A stretch of DNA of 64,000 bases from positions 28,631 through 92,630 of the forward strand of contig DATJBF010000070.1 of NCBI GenBank assembly GCA_035515475.1, given 5' to 3'. The position numbers and the translations under genes are program-made. The notes beneath the pieces are model-generated. The model had not been told where the DNA came from. It did not search any database and saw nothing but the letters and a program-made list of their open reading frames with translations. Position 1 is the stretch's first letter. Each line of letters starts with the position of its first letter. Shown piece by piece: positions 53,164-61,874 of this stretch. This DNA is from DATJBF01 sp035515475 (lineage in GTDB: Bacteria; Verrucomicrobiota; Verrucomicrobiia; Palsa-1439).

Positions 53164-54261
53164 TCACCACAACTCGTTCGGGCCCGCCGGCACTTTGACG
53201 GCGTCGGTTGGATCGGTCGCCGTACCCAACTGGCGCGGTCGATAGTGTGGCAGCAGGTGGCCCTCGGCGTCGAGGAACTGCGCGCGCCAGATGCGATAGG
53301 TGGTGAGGATCTCGTCGAACCCGGCGCGCGTGCTCAACCGGACGACGCGTCTGTCGAATTCCTTCGTCGGCCCGAAGCGCCGTGAGTATTGCAGCGCGAC
53401 TTTGCGGAACTTGCGGCACCCTTGTTCTTCGCCGTACGCGTCCACCATCAGGTCGAGGTGGCGGGTCATGACAGTGATCCGCTCCTCGAAGCCGGGCTCG
53501 GGCAGGAGTTCGCCGGTGGCCAGGTAGTGTTCGGTGTGCCGGAAAATCCACGGATTGTAAAACGCGCCGCGTCCGATGCTGATGGCGGCGCAGCCGGTGT
53601 GCTCGAACATCATCTTCGCCGCCGGCGGCGTCGTGATGTCGCCGTTGCCGACAACGGGGACGCGCCGCACCGCCTGCACGACCGCGCGAATGCCCGTCAG
53701 ATTGACCGCGCCCCTGAAGCCTTGCTGGCGGGTGCGGCCGTGGACGACGATCGCCGCCGCACCGGCGTCCTCCAGCGCCCGGGCCAATTCGGGCGCGGTC
53801 AGATTGGCGTCGTCCCAACCCAGCCGCATCTTGCAGGTGACCGGGATCTTGACGGCGCGCACCATGCGGCTGACGACGCGCGCCGCTTTGGCGTGGTCGG
53901 CCATCATGGAGGAGCCACCGCCGCTGCGGCAGATTTTGCGGACCGGGCAGCCCATGTTGACGTCCACCGCGCTGACGCCGAGGAACTCGAGCCGCGCGGC
54001 GGCAGCGCCCATCTCTTCAGGCACGGTACCGTAGAGTTGGACGGCCAACGGGCGGTCTTGGGCGTTGCTTTCGATGAGCTCGAGCGCTTTGCGATTGCCT
54101 TCGAGCAGCGAGCGGGCGTTGATCAGGTCGGTGGTGCACAAGCCGACCCCACCGATTTCGCGGATGATCCGGCGGAACGGCAGGTTCGTGTAGCCGGCCA
54201 GCGGTGAGAGAAACAGGTTCGAAGCAAGTTTGAGTTGGCCCAGGGCGAATGACATGGACAA
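53164..54261 (-). CDS. dus: tRNA-dihydrouridine synthase
   Basis: Dus enzymes reduce uridine to dihydrouridine in the tRNA D loop. The 365-residue FMN protein has LSPLAGYTNLPFRRI, QLYGTVPEEM, VDVNMGCPVRKICRSGGGSSMM with the catalytic Cys, TCKMRLGWDD, IVVHGRTRQQGFRG and VVGNGDI. The sequence is closest in style to the DusB/NifR3 group. Two close starts exist (54261 and 54255). Its stop is about 100 bp from the helicase gene stop (convergent). Confidence 0.9.
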   Translation of the reverse strand: MSMSFALGQLKLASNLFLSPLAGYTNLPFRRIIREIGGVGLCTTDLINARSLLEGNRKALELIESNAQDRPLAVQLYGTVPEEMGAAAARLEFLGVSAVDVNMGCPVRKICRSGGGSSMMADHAKAARVVSRMVRAVKIPVTCKMRLGWDDANLTAPELARALEDAGAAAIVVHGRTRQQGFRGAVNLTGIRAVVQAVRRVPVVGNGDITTPPAAKMMFEHTGCAAISIGRGAFYNPWIFRHTEHYLATGELLPEPGFEERITVMTRHLDLMVDAYGEEQGCRKFRKVALQYSRRFGPTKEFDRRVVRLSTRAGFDEILTTYRIWRAQFLDAEGHLLPHYRPRQLGTATDPTDAVKVPAGPNELW

Positions 54262-54456
54262 TGGATAAGCTGTTTAGGGCCCATTGGCAATGCGGCGGAG
54301 TGAAAAGATTGTGGCTTTTTGCCCGAATACGTGGTAAAGGAGGCGGCATTCATTTCGGGGGGGCGACTGCCGGTCGGATGCGTCGAGCGGTTTGTGGCCG
54401 ATGTTCGAGCGTTCACGAAGTTCCCGCGAAGAACCGAGTTACGGAAGAACTATGTT

Positions 54457-55098
54457 ATGGATAGCACGCCGCTGACCCTGCCGCCGAAGAAGGCCCTGGC
54501 CAAAACACCGGTGCCGCTCGAGGCGGTTGTATCGCTTTTCACGTTTGGGACAGAATTGCTCAACAATCCGCGGCCCGTCGGCTCGGCGGTGCCCAGTTCT
54601 CGCTTCCTCGCGCGCCGGATCGCAAGCTTTCTTCCTCAATCACCCATCGGATACGTCGTCGAGTTGGGGGCGGGCACGGGGGCGATTACTTCCGCCCTAC
54701 TCGATCGGGGGATACCGGCGGACCGTCTCGTTCCCGTGGAACGCTCGGCCACGATGGTGAAACTGTTGAAGCGTCGGTTTCCGTCGGTGAACGTGGCGTT
54801 GGGTGATGCCGCTCACTTGCGTTCACTTCTTGGTGCGCATCTCGGCACGAACGCGTGCGAAGTCAGTTACATCGTGTCCAGCCTGCCGTTGCGGTCGCTT
54901 CCCGACGCGGAAGTCATGAGGATCGTCCGTGAGATTCAACAGGTGTTGGGCAGAGACGGAAGGCTGGTGCAGTACACGTACGACCTCCGCCGCACGCCTC
55001 ATCGGTCGCTGTCCGGCTTCAAGCGGTGCTACACGACGGTGGTCTGGGCGAATTTTCCGCCGGCCCGGTTGGATGTGTTCCGCAAAGCGGGTTCGTGA
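54457..55098 (+). CDS. SAM-dependent methyltransferase (PmtA / rRNA-dimethylase-like)
   Basis: A 213-residue protein with the class I methyltransferase SAM loop VVELGAGTGAITSALLDRG, followed by VPVERSATMVKLLKRRFP and VALGDAAHLRSLLG. The N-terminal PVGSAVPSSRFLARRIASFL and the later VSSLPLRSLPD resemble phosphatidylethanolamine N-methyltransferases of the KsgA-like fold, so lipid methylation is a reasonable guess but not proven. ATG 54457 is used; the in-frame extension to 54319 looks unrelated. Confidence 0.75.
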   Translation: MDSTPLTLPPKKALAKTPVPLEAVVSLFTFGTELLNNPRPVGSAVPSSRFLARRIASFLPQSPIGYVVELGAGTGAITSALLDRGIPADRLVPVERSATMVKLLKRRFPSVNVALGDAAHLRSLLGAHLGTNACEVSYIVSSLPLRSLPDAEVMRIVREIQQVLGRDGRLVQYTYDLRRTPHRSLSGFKRCYTTVVWANFPPARLDVFRKAGS

Positions 55099-55217
55099 GG
55101 CAAGGCAGGCGATGGGACGGCGCGGACGCACGGACGCCTGGCGAAAAACTGGTGGCGGGGCGGGCCAAATCGGGGTAAATAAAAGGGGCGGACAATTATT
55201 TCAACCCGAAGGTGGCT

Positions 55218-56516
55218 ATGAGCGAGTACGCAAAACTGGAAATCGGCGGCAAAACCTATCAATTGCCCATCGTGGTCGGCACGGAAGGCGAGCGCGCGGT
55301 GGACATCTCGAAGTTGCGGGACGAGTCGAAGCACATCACGCTGGACGACGGGTATTCCAACACCGGCTCCTGTTTGAGCGCGATCACTTTTATCGACGGC
55401 GAAAAGGGCATCCTCCGGTATCGCGGCGTCCCGATTGAGGAACTGGCCGAGAAGTCCACGTTCATCGAAACCGCGTACCTGCTCATTTACGGTCATCTGC
55501 CGACGAGCAAGGAATTGCACCGCTTTTCCGAGTTGCTCACGCAGAACGAAATGCTGCACGAGGACATGAAGTTCCACTTCGAGGGGTTTCCACCCAATGC
55601 CCACCCGATGGCCATCCTGTCGTCGATGATCAACGCGGCGAGTTGTTTTCATCCGCGGTTGATGGAGGATTATCGGCCCGAGATTTTCGAATTGCAGTCG
55701 GCCCGGCTCATCTCGAAGGTCCGCACCATCGCGGCGTTCGCGTACCGCAAGTCGCGCGGGTTGCCGATCATCTACCCGAAGCCCGTGTACAAATACACGG
55801 CCAACTTCCTGCACATGATGTTCTCCGAGCCGTATCAGGACTACGGCCTGAAGCCCGAGGTCGTGCGCGCGCTCGACCTGATTTTCCTGTTGCATGCCGA
55901 CCACGAACAGAATTGCTCGACGTCCACCGTTCGGATGATCGCCTCCAGCCGCGCAAACCTGTTTGCCTGCGCCGCCGGCGGCGTATGCGCCTTGTGGGGA
56001 CCGCTCCACGGCGGCGCGAACCAGGCGGTGATCGAAATGCTGGAACAGATCCACCGCGACGGCGACGACGGGTCGCGGTTCATTGCCTCCGCCAAGGACA
56101 AGAAGAGCGGCAAGAAACTGATGGGCTTTGGCCACCGCGTTTACAAGAACTACGATCCGCGCGCCAAGATCATCCGGGAACAGAGCGACCGGATTTTGAA
56201 ACTGCTGCACATTGACGATCCTCTGCTGGCCATCGCGAAGAAGCTGGAGGAAGCTGCGCTGCACGATGAGTACTTCATCGAGCGCAAGCTCTACCCGAAC
56301 GTCGATTTCTACAGCGGGATCATCATGCGCGCCATCGGCCTGCCGATCGAGATGTTCACCGTCATCTTCGCCATCGGCCGCATGCCCGGCTGGATCGCCA
56401 ATTACAAGGAGATCATGGACAGCGCCACCAGCCGCATTTATCGTCCCCGGCAGATATACACCGGCCCGATCGAGCAGCACTACGTGCCGATAGACAAGCG
56501 GCAGCCGGCCGCGTAG
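55218..56516 (+). CDS. gltA: Citrate synthase (type II)
   Basis: GltA makes citrate from oxaloacetate and acetyl-CoA. The 432-residue protein has the type II N-terminal extension, GILRYRGVPIEELAE, LHADHEQNCSTSTVRM, GPLHGGANQAVIEML with an active-site His, and GFGHRVYKNYDPRAKII; the substrate Arg is in SRIYRPRQ near the end. ATG 55218 has a GAAGG ribosome-binding site; the GTG at 55212 is an alternative. Confidence 0.96.
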   Translation: MSEYAKLEIGGKTYQLPIVVGTEGERAVDISKLRDESKHITLDDGYSNTGSCLSAITFIDGEKGILRYRGVPIEELAEKSTFIETAYLLIYGHLPTSKELHRFSELLTQNEMLHEDMKFHFEGFPPNAHPMAILSSMINAASCFHPRLMEDYRPEIFELQSARLISKVRTIAAFAYRKSRGLPIIYPKPVYKYTANFLHMMFSEPYQDYGLKPEVVRALDLIFLLHADHEQNCSTSTVRMIASSRANLFACAAGGVCALWGPLHGGANQAVIEMLEQIHRDGDDGSRFIASAKDKKSGKKLMGFGHRVYKNYDPRAKIIREQSDRILKLLHIDDPLLAIAKKLEEAALHDEYFIERKLYPNVDFYSGIIMRAIGLPIEMFTVIFAIGRMPGWIANYKEIMDSATSRIYRPRQIYTGPIEQHYVPIDKRQPAA

Positions 56517-56531
56517 CCCGCTCTCGGCCGG

Positions 56532-57362
56532 TCACGGCTTCTGTTCCAGCAACTCGGCCAACACCGAGAAGTCTTGGTCACCCCAACCGCGTTTCAACCC
56601 TGCCTCGTACGTCTGCATCACCTGTCGCGTCTGCGACAGCGGCAAATCCGCCGCGGCGTCGAGCGCCAGTCTCAGGTCTTTGGCCATGTGCTTGAGGGAG
56701 AACTGCGGCGAGAATTCCCGGGCCCGAAGTTTCGGCTCTTTCAACGTGGCGAGGCCGGAATGCGACACGTTTGGTTTGAGAGCCGCAAAGTACGCGTCGT
56801 CGGGAATGCCCGCCGCGCGGGCGAACGCGAGGCTTTCGCACAACCCTTGCGCCACCAGCGCGATATTGATGTTCATGGCCAGTTTCAACGCTGAGGCACT
56901 GCCCAGCGGGCCGATGTACAATGCGGAGGTCGCCAGGCGCTCGAGGACGGGACGAACCTGTTCCAGCAACCTCTTGTCGCCGCCGATGTAGAAAACGGTC
57001 TGGCGCCGTTCGGCGGCGGGCTTGCTTCCCGTGAACGGTGCTTCCAGAAACGCGGCACCCGTCTGCTGCACTTGGCGTGCAGACGCCAGCGTGGCTTTCG
57101 GTGAAATCGTGCTGGATTGAATCACCACCTGGCCGGCGTGGAGCCCGGGCAAAATCTGGTTGAGAACGTTCTGCACGGCGGGCGGGTCGGCCACCACGAT
57201 GAAGATAATTTCCGCATCGTTCGCCGCGTCGCTGGCGCGGGGCACGTACCACGGGAATTGCTTTGGCGAGCGGTTCCAGCCCCGCACGTCGTGCCCATCC
57301 TGGCGCAAATTCCCGGCCCAAACGCTTCCGATGATGCCCAATCCACACACGCCGATTTTCAT
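56532..57362 (-). CDS. 3-hydroxyisobutyrate-dehydrogenase-family oxidoreductase
   Basis: A 276-residue NAD(P)-dependent beta-hydroxyacid dehydrogenase. The Rossmann loop is KIGVCGLGIIGSVWAGNL, QSSTISPKAT is the substrate-binding signature, EAPFTGSKPAAERR the second, and the catalytic Lys is in GSASALKLAMNINIALVAQ. The closest functional analogues include glyoxylate/succinic-semialdehyde reductases and 3-hydroxyisobutyrate dehydrogenase; the substrate is not clear. The upstream in-frame extension to 57455 is unlikely. It converges on citrate synthase. Confidence 0.87.
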   Translation of the reverse strand: MKIGVCGLGIIGSVWAGNLRQDGHDVRGWNRSPKQFPWYVPRASDAANDAEIIFIVVADPPAVQNVLNQILPGLHAGQVVIQSSTISPKATLASARQVQQTGAAFLEAPFTGSKPAAERRQTVFYIGGDKRLLEQVRPVLERLATSALYIGPLGSASALKLAMNINIALVAQGLCESLAFARAAGIPDDAYFAALKPNVSHSGLATLKEPKLRAREFSPQFSLKHMAKDLRLALDAAADLPLSQTRQVMQTYEAGLKRGWGDQDFSVLAELLEQKP

Positions 57363-57446
57363 AAGCGGGTTCCTTTCCGAATCGCCGAAGGCTCGGAGGC
57401 TACCACAGCCGGCGGCGAAAGAAAACGGCGGGCCATTGCTTGCTTC

Positions 57447-57476
57447 TTGCCACAAGCTTCCCGCTTCGGCTATCGT
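57447..57476 (+). promoter_or_regulatory. Candidate promoter of purA
   Basis: TTGCCA (57447-57452), 18-bp spacer, TATCGT (57471-57476), 11 bp from the purA ATG. That leaves almost no 5' leader. Weak evidence, judged by eye. Confidence 0.3.
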
Positions 57477-57487
57477 CGGAGTTTGGA

Positions 57488-58759
57488 ATGGCTACAATAG
57501 TTCTAGTGGGTGCCCAGTGGGGCGACGAGGGCAAGGGGAAAATCATCGACGTCTTGACCGAACGATCCGACGTGGTCGTGCGCTATCAGGGTGGCAACAA
57601 CGCGGGTCATACGGTCGAGGTCGGCGACCAGAAATACGTGCTGCACCTGATTCCGTCGGGCATCCTCCATCCCGGCAAAGTGAGCGTCATCGGCAATGGC
57701 GTGGTGGTCGATCCGGTCGCGTTGCTGGCGGAAATCGAGCATCTGCGTCAGCGGGGCGTGATCATCGGCCGCAATCTGTGGGTCAGTGAAACGGCGCACC
57801 TGGTTTTTCCGTACCATCGGCTCCTCGACGAAATCCGCGAGGAACAAAAGGGCAAACGCAAGATCGGCACCACGAAGCGGGGCATTGGCCCGGCCTACGC
57901 CGACAAGGTCGCCCGCACCGGATTGCGACTGATCGATCTGCTGTCACCTGAACGCTTCAGCGGGAAACTGCGTCAAAAGATTCGCGAGAACAATGAGATT
58001 GGCAAAGCGTTTGGCGCCCGGCCGCTCAGTTACGCGGCGATCAATCGCGAATACCTCGCGTGCGGGCGCAAGCTGAGGCCGTTCATCACCAACACGGTCA
58101 CGCTGCTCAATCGCGCGGTCCGCGACGGCAAGAACATCCTCTTTGAGGGCGCGCAAGGGACATTGTTGGACATTGATTTTGGGACGTATCCATTCGTGAC
58201 CAGCTCGAACGCCACAGCCGGCGGGGCGTGCGCGGGCACGGGTATTCCGCCCCATCGGGTGGACCGAGTCGTGGGCGTCATGAAAGCGTATACGACGCGG
58301 GTGGGCGAAGGCCCGTTTCCCACGGAACTGCACGACGACTGTGGTTTGCTGCTGCGCGAGACGGGACGCGAGTTCGGCGCGACGACGGGCCGGCCGCGCC
58401 GGTGCGGGTGGTTCGACGCCGTGGCGACGCGCTACGCGGTGATGGTGAACGGTATCGACGAATTGGCCGTCACGAAGCTCGACGTGCTCGACGCCCTGCC
58501 GAAGATCAAGATCGGCGTGGCCTACAAGGCCGGCAACAAAGTGTACGAAACGATCCCGAACGACATCGACGTATTGCAGCATTGCACGCCCGTCTATCAG
58601 GAGATCGACGGCTGGCAGACCTCGACGAAGCGCGCCCAGAGTTTCGAGCAACTGCCGAAGCGGGCCCGCGTTTACCTGCAGAAACTCGCGCAACTCAGCG
58701 GCGCCCGGCTGAGCATCGTGAGCGTGGGCGCGCGACGGGAAGAGACGATTTTCTTGTGA
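57488..58759 (+). CDS. purA: Adenylosuccinate synthetase
   Basis: PurA joins IMP and aspartate with GTP in AMP synthesis. The 423-residue chain begins with VGAQWGDEGKGKIIDVL, then YQGGNNAGHTVEVG with the catalytic His, GTTKRGIGPAYADKVAR, FEGAQGTLLDIDFGTYPFVTSS and TTGRPRRCGWFD. All hallmark motifs are present. ATG 57488 is the only start that fits; the longer frame upstream is non-coding. Confidence 0.96.
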   Translation: MATIVLVGAQWGDEGKGKIIDVLTERSDVVVRYQGGNNAGHTVEVGDQKYVLHLIPSGILHPGKVSVIGNGVVVDPVALLAEIEHLRQRGVIIGRNLWVSETAHLVFPYHRLLDEIREEQKGKRKIGTTKRGIGPAYADKVARTGLRLIDLLSPERFSGKLRQKIRENNEIGKAFGARPLSYAAINREYLACGRKLRPFITNTVTLLNRAVRDGKNILFEGAQGTLLDIDFGTYPFVTSSNATAGGACAGTGIPPHRVDRVVGVMKAYTTRVGEGPFPTELHDDCGLLLRETGREFGATTGRPRRCGWFDAVATRYAVMVNGIDELAVTKLDVLDALPKIKIGVAYKAGNKVYETIPNDIDVLQHCTPVYQEIDGWQTSTKRAQSFEQLPKRARVYLQKLAQLSGARLSIVSVGARREETIFL

Positions 58760-58772
58760 AACAGACTGGGAT

Positions 58773-58801
58773 GCTGGAGTGTTGGAGCGCTGGAGTGTTG
58801 G
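58773..58801. repeat. Short tandem repeat between purA and uppS
   Basis: GCTGGAGTGTTGG occurs twice exactly (58773-58785 and 58789-58801) with period 16. A related TGGAGT word is present in inverse orientation (ATTACTCCATCACTTT) about 30 bp later. It looks like a decayed intergenic repeat. Confidence 0.5.
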
Positions 58802-58853
58802 GAACGATGTCCGGCACCGGCGTCATTCATTACTCCATCACTTTGTGAGTCGC

Positions 58854-59585
58854 ATGACCCATTCCTTGAAAAACTTTCCCCGCCACGTGGCCATCATCAT
58901 GGATGGCAACGGGCGCTGGGCCCAACAGCGCAAGCTCCCGCGCATCGAAGGCCATCGGGCCGGCGCCGAGAGCGTGCGCCAAATTGTGCGGGCCTGCGGC
59001 GAATTGGGTATCGATTACCTGACGCTCTACGCGTTTTCCGTGGAGAACTGGGACCGGCCCAAGGCGGAAGTGACGGCGCTGATGCGGCTGCTGGAATTCT
59101 ACCTGAAGCAGGAGATTCCCGAACTCGACAAGAACAACGTCCGGTTGGCTGCCATCGGGCGGATTCACGAACTGCCATCGAGCGCGCAGCGGCAACTGGA
59201 GAAGTCGATCGCGGCGTTGCAGGACAACACGGGTCTGACGTTGGTGTTGGCGTTGAGCTACGGCGGACGCGCCGAAATCGTCGACGCGATGCGCGCCATT
59301 GCGGGCGAGATCAAGGCCGGCCGGCTCGATGCGGCGGATATCAACGAGAACGTGATCTCGAAACACCTGTACACGCAGGCGATCCCCGACCCCGACTTGC
59401 TGATTCGGACCAGCGGCGAGCTGCGGGTGAGCAACTTCCTACTGTGGCAGATCTCGTATGCCGAGATTTACGTGACGGAGAGGCTCTGGCCCGACTTTCG
59501 CAAGCCGCAGTTACTCGAGGCGCTCGAGGATTACAGCCGCCGGCACCGCCGCTTCGGCCGCGTCCACACGATGGAGGAAGCGTAA
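58854..59585 (+). CDS. uppS: Undecaprenyl diphosphate synthase
   Basis: UppS extends farnesyl diphosphate with eight isoprene units to make the lipid carrier for cell-wall sugars. The 243-residue protein has HVAIIMDGNGRWAQQRKLPR with the catalytic Asp, GHRAGAESVRQIV, TLYAFSVENWDRP and IRTSGELRVSNFLLWQ...YAEIYVTERLWPDF. It heads the uppS-cdsA-dxr-rseP-ispG run, a conserved isoprenoid/envelope cluster. Confidence 0.96.
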   Translation: MTHSLKNFPRHVAIIMDGNGRWAQQRKLPRIEGHRAGAESVRQIVRACGELGIDYLTLYAFSVENWDRPKAEVTALMRLLEFYLKQEIPELDKNNVRLAAIGRIHELPSSAQRQLEKSIAALQDNTGLTLVLALSYGGRAEIVDAMRAIAGEIKAGRLDAADINENVISKHLYTQAIPDPDLLIRTSGELRVSNFLLWQISYAEIYVTERLWPDFRKPQLLEALEDYSRRHRRFGRVHTMEEA

Positions 59586-59602
59586 TCGCTGGAGGGTGTG
59601 AG

Positions 59603-60520
59603 ATGAACGGGCCCGCCGCAACCGTCGTGGCAACAACCAACGGCACCAACCCGCGGGGCGGGTTTCGGTGGCGGCTGGTCAGTTCCCTCGTGCTGTGGGG
59701 AATCATGTTGGCGGTGGTCTTCTGCCTGCCGCCGTCGGGGCTGTATCTGTTCATGAACGTCGTGATCGCCCGGGCCGTGTGGGAGTTCTATGCGATTTGT
59801 GAGGCCAAAGGACTGCGCGCTTACAAGGTCTGGGGCGTGATCGGCGCCGTGGCGCTCATCTCGGGAAGTTGGTTCGTGTTTGGCATGGATGCCTACCGCC
59901 GGCCGGCCGATTTCCCCGCGTTGTCGTACGACTTCGACATTTTCATCTTGTTGGTCTTTGCCGTGGGTGTGTTTATCCGTCAATTCCCCCAGAAACTGAA
60001 CCCCCAGGGCATCGAGACGATGGCGGTAACGCTCTTCGGCCTGATTTACGTCGCGTGGTTGTCGAATTTCATCACGCGCGTGAATTTTGCCACGTCGAAT
60101 GGCCGGTTCTGGGTGATGTATCTGGTCGTCGTCACGAAGTTCACGGACATCGGCGCGTATCTGGTGGGCTCGGCGTTGGGCCGGCACAAGATGATCCCCC
60201 GCATCAGTCCGAAGAAATCGTGGGAAGGCACCGTGGGCGGCCTGGTGTTTGCCGTCGGCGGCAGCCTGCTCTGCTATTTTTCGGTCACGCCGCAACTGGC
60301 GGCCGACGGGATGCGGCTCGAACACGCGCTCATACTCGGCGTTCTGCTCGGCGCGGCCGCGGTGATTGGCGACCTGGCCGAGTCGCTCATCAAACGCGAG
60401 GCGAACGTGAAGGATTCCAGCACGTGGCTGCCCGGCCACGGCGGCGCGCTCGACCTCATCGACAGTCTTCTGTTCACCGCCCCACTGCTCTACGTCTACA
60501 TGCGGCTCGTGCTGCGGTAG
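59603..60520 (+). CDS. cdsA: Phosphatidate cytidylyltransferase (CDP-diglyceride synthase)
   Basis: CdsA makes CDP-diacylglycerol from phosphatidate and CTP in the membrane. The 305-residue protein has about seven helices. The conserved regions are TDIGAYLVGSALGRHKM, ISPKKSWEGTVGGL and the signature SLIKREANVKDSSTWLPGHGG followed by ALDLIDSL. The family signature has HGGxxDRxD; here the Arg is Leu (DLID). ATG 59603 is 17 bases after uppS. Confidence 0.92.
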   Translation: MNGPAATVVATTNGTNPRGGFRWRLVSSLVLWGIMLAVVFCLPPSGLYLFMNVVIARAVWEFYAICEAKGLRAYKVWGVIGAVALISGSWFVFGMDAYRRPADFPALSYDFDIFILLVFAVGVFIRQFPQKLNPQGIETMAVTLFGLIYVAWLSNFITRVNFATSNGRFWVMYLVVVTKFTDIGAYLVGSALGRHKMIPRISPKKSWEGTVGGLVFAVGGSLLCYFSVTPQLAADGMRLEHALILGVLLGAAAVIGDLAESLIKREANVKDSSTWLPGHGGALDLIDSLLFTAPLLYVYMRLVLR

Positions 60521-60599
60521 TGTCCGGCCTCGCCGTGCGGACCACGAAAGGCTTGAGGTGGGAAATGCCGCGCCGTATGCTGACCGGGCATTGTCCCGG

Positions 60600-61802
60600 A
60601 TGAAACCGAAGAACATAGTTTTGCTGGGGACGACCGGCTCCATCGGCGTGAGCACGCAAAAGGTGGCGGCGGACCTGCCCGAGCAAATTCGCATCGTCGG
60701 CATGGCGTCGCGTGAGAACGTGGACGGCTTGGAGAAGGCGGTTCGACAGTTCAAGCCGTTGGCCGTCGCGATGACCAACTGCGAAAGGGCAAAGGAATTG
60801 GAGAGGCGGCTCTCCGCCTCCGCCAAGGCTTCGGCGGACAAGGGTGGCAAGATTCCGGTTCACGCCGGGGAACGCGGCTTGGTCGAGTTGGCGACGATGC
60901 CGGAGGCGGACATGGTGTTGGTGGCGATTGTTGGGACGGCCGGACTCGAGCCGGCGTTGGCGGCGATCCGGGCCGGAAAAGACCTGGCGGTTGCCTCGAA
61001 GGAAATTCTCGTCATGGCCGGCGAACTGGTGATGAGCGAAGCCCGCCAACACGGCGTCAAGGTGTTGCCCGTCGACAGCGAGCACAGCGCGATTTTTCAA
61101 TGTCTGGAAGGACGTGACCCGCGCGACGTGAAACGGCTGATTCTGACGGCATCGGGCGGGCCGTTTCGTCAGACGCCGCGCGAGGAGTTTGCGAAGATCA
61201 CGGTGGCGCAAGCGTTGAAGCACCCGAGTTGGAACATGGGCCAAAAGATAACGATTGACTCGGCCACGCTGTTCAACAAGGGACTGGAGATGATCGAAGC
61301 CCGGTGGTTGTTCGACCTCGACATCGATCGGGTGGACGTGGTGATTCATCCGCAGAGCGTGGTGCATTCGATGGTGGAGTTTGTGGACGGTTCGATTCTG
61401 GCGCAACTCAGCGTACCGGACATGCGGTACCCGATTCAGTATGCGTTGACCTGGCCGCGGCGGCTACCGAACTCGATGCCGCCGACGAATTTCGCGAAGA
61501 TCGGGACGTTGACGTTCGAGGACCCCGATCACGGGAGGTTCTCGTCGCTGCGGTTGGCGCGCGAGGCCGGCCGCGCCGGCGGGACGATGCCGGCGGTGTT
61601 CAACGCCGCCAACGAGGTCGCCGTGAGGCGGTTCGTGGACGGGCAGATCGGGTTTAACCAGATCTTCGATACCGTGGAGAAGGTCATGCGGGTGCATCAC
61701 CAGAATGGGCGGGGTGGGACCTCTTGGGTTGCATCGCCGACGCTGGATGTTATACTGGAAGCTGACCTTTGGGCCAGAAAGGAAGCCGAACGGGCGGTGT
61801 GA
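60600..61802 (+). CDS. dxr: 1-deoxy-D-xylulose 5-phosphate reductoisomerase
   Basis: Dxr makes MEP, the committed precursor of isoprenoids. The 400-residue protein has the NADPH loop LLGTTGSIGVSTQ, ASKEILVMAGE, PVDSEHSAIFQ with metal ligands, TASGGPFRQTP, HPSWNMGQKITIDSATLFNKGLEMIEA, and HPQSVVHSMVEFVDGS. Residues about 70-83 (RLSASAKASADKGG) look like an in-frame insertion encoded by palindromic DNA (60803-60838). It lies in the order uppS-cdsA-dxr-rseP-ispG. Confidence 0.95.
   Translation: MKPKNIVLLGTTGSIGVSTQKVAADLPEQIRIVGMASRENVDGLEKAVRQFKPLAVAMTNCERAKELERRLSASAKASADKGGKIPVHAGERGLVELATMPEADMVLVAIVGTAGLEPALAAIRAGKDLAVASKEILVMAGELVMSEARQHGVKVLPVDSEHSAIFQCLEGRDPRDVKRLILTASGGPFRQTPREEFAKITVAQALKHPSWNMGQKITIDSATLFNKGLEMIEARWLFDLDIDRVDVVIHPQSVVHSMVEFVDGSILAQLSVPDMRYPIQYALTWPRRLPNSMPPTNFAKIGTLTFEDPDHGRFSSLRLAREAGRAGGTMPAVFNAANEVAVRRFVDGQIGFNQIFDTVEKVMRVHHQNGRGGTSWVASPTLDVILEADLWARKEAERAV
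60803..60838. repeat. Palindromic element inserted in frame in dxr
   Basis: Two adjoining hairpins: GAGGCGG/CCGCCTC (60803-60820) with a four-base loop and TCCGCC/GGCGGA (60819-60838) with an eight-base loop. The reading frame passes through as SASAKASADK, unlike the surrounding Dxr sequence. This suits a short mobile palindromic repeat tolerated inside a surface loop. Confidence 0.55.
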
Positions 61803-61874
61803 ACCGGGACTTCGTTGTAGCCGCACCCCGGCGGGCGTCGCTGCACTGCTCAAGGCGGGAAGGAACGACGACAC

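Noticed and set aside
54319..54456. N-terminal extension of the methyltransferase, with an AGGAGG-like site near 54335
   Set aside because: No start codon at a proper distance from that site, and the extension is not methyltransferase-like; ATG 54457 is used.
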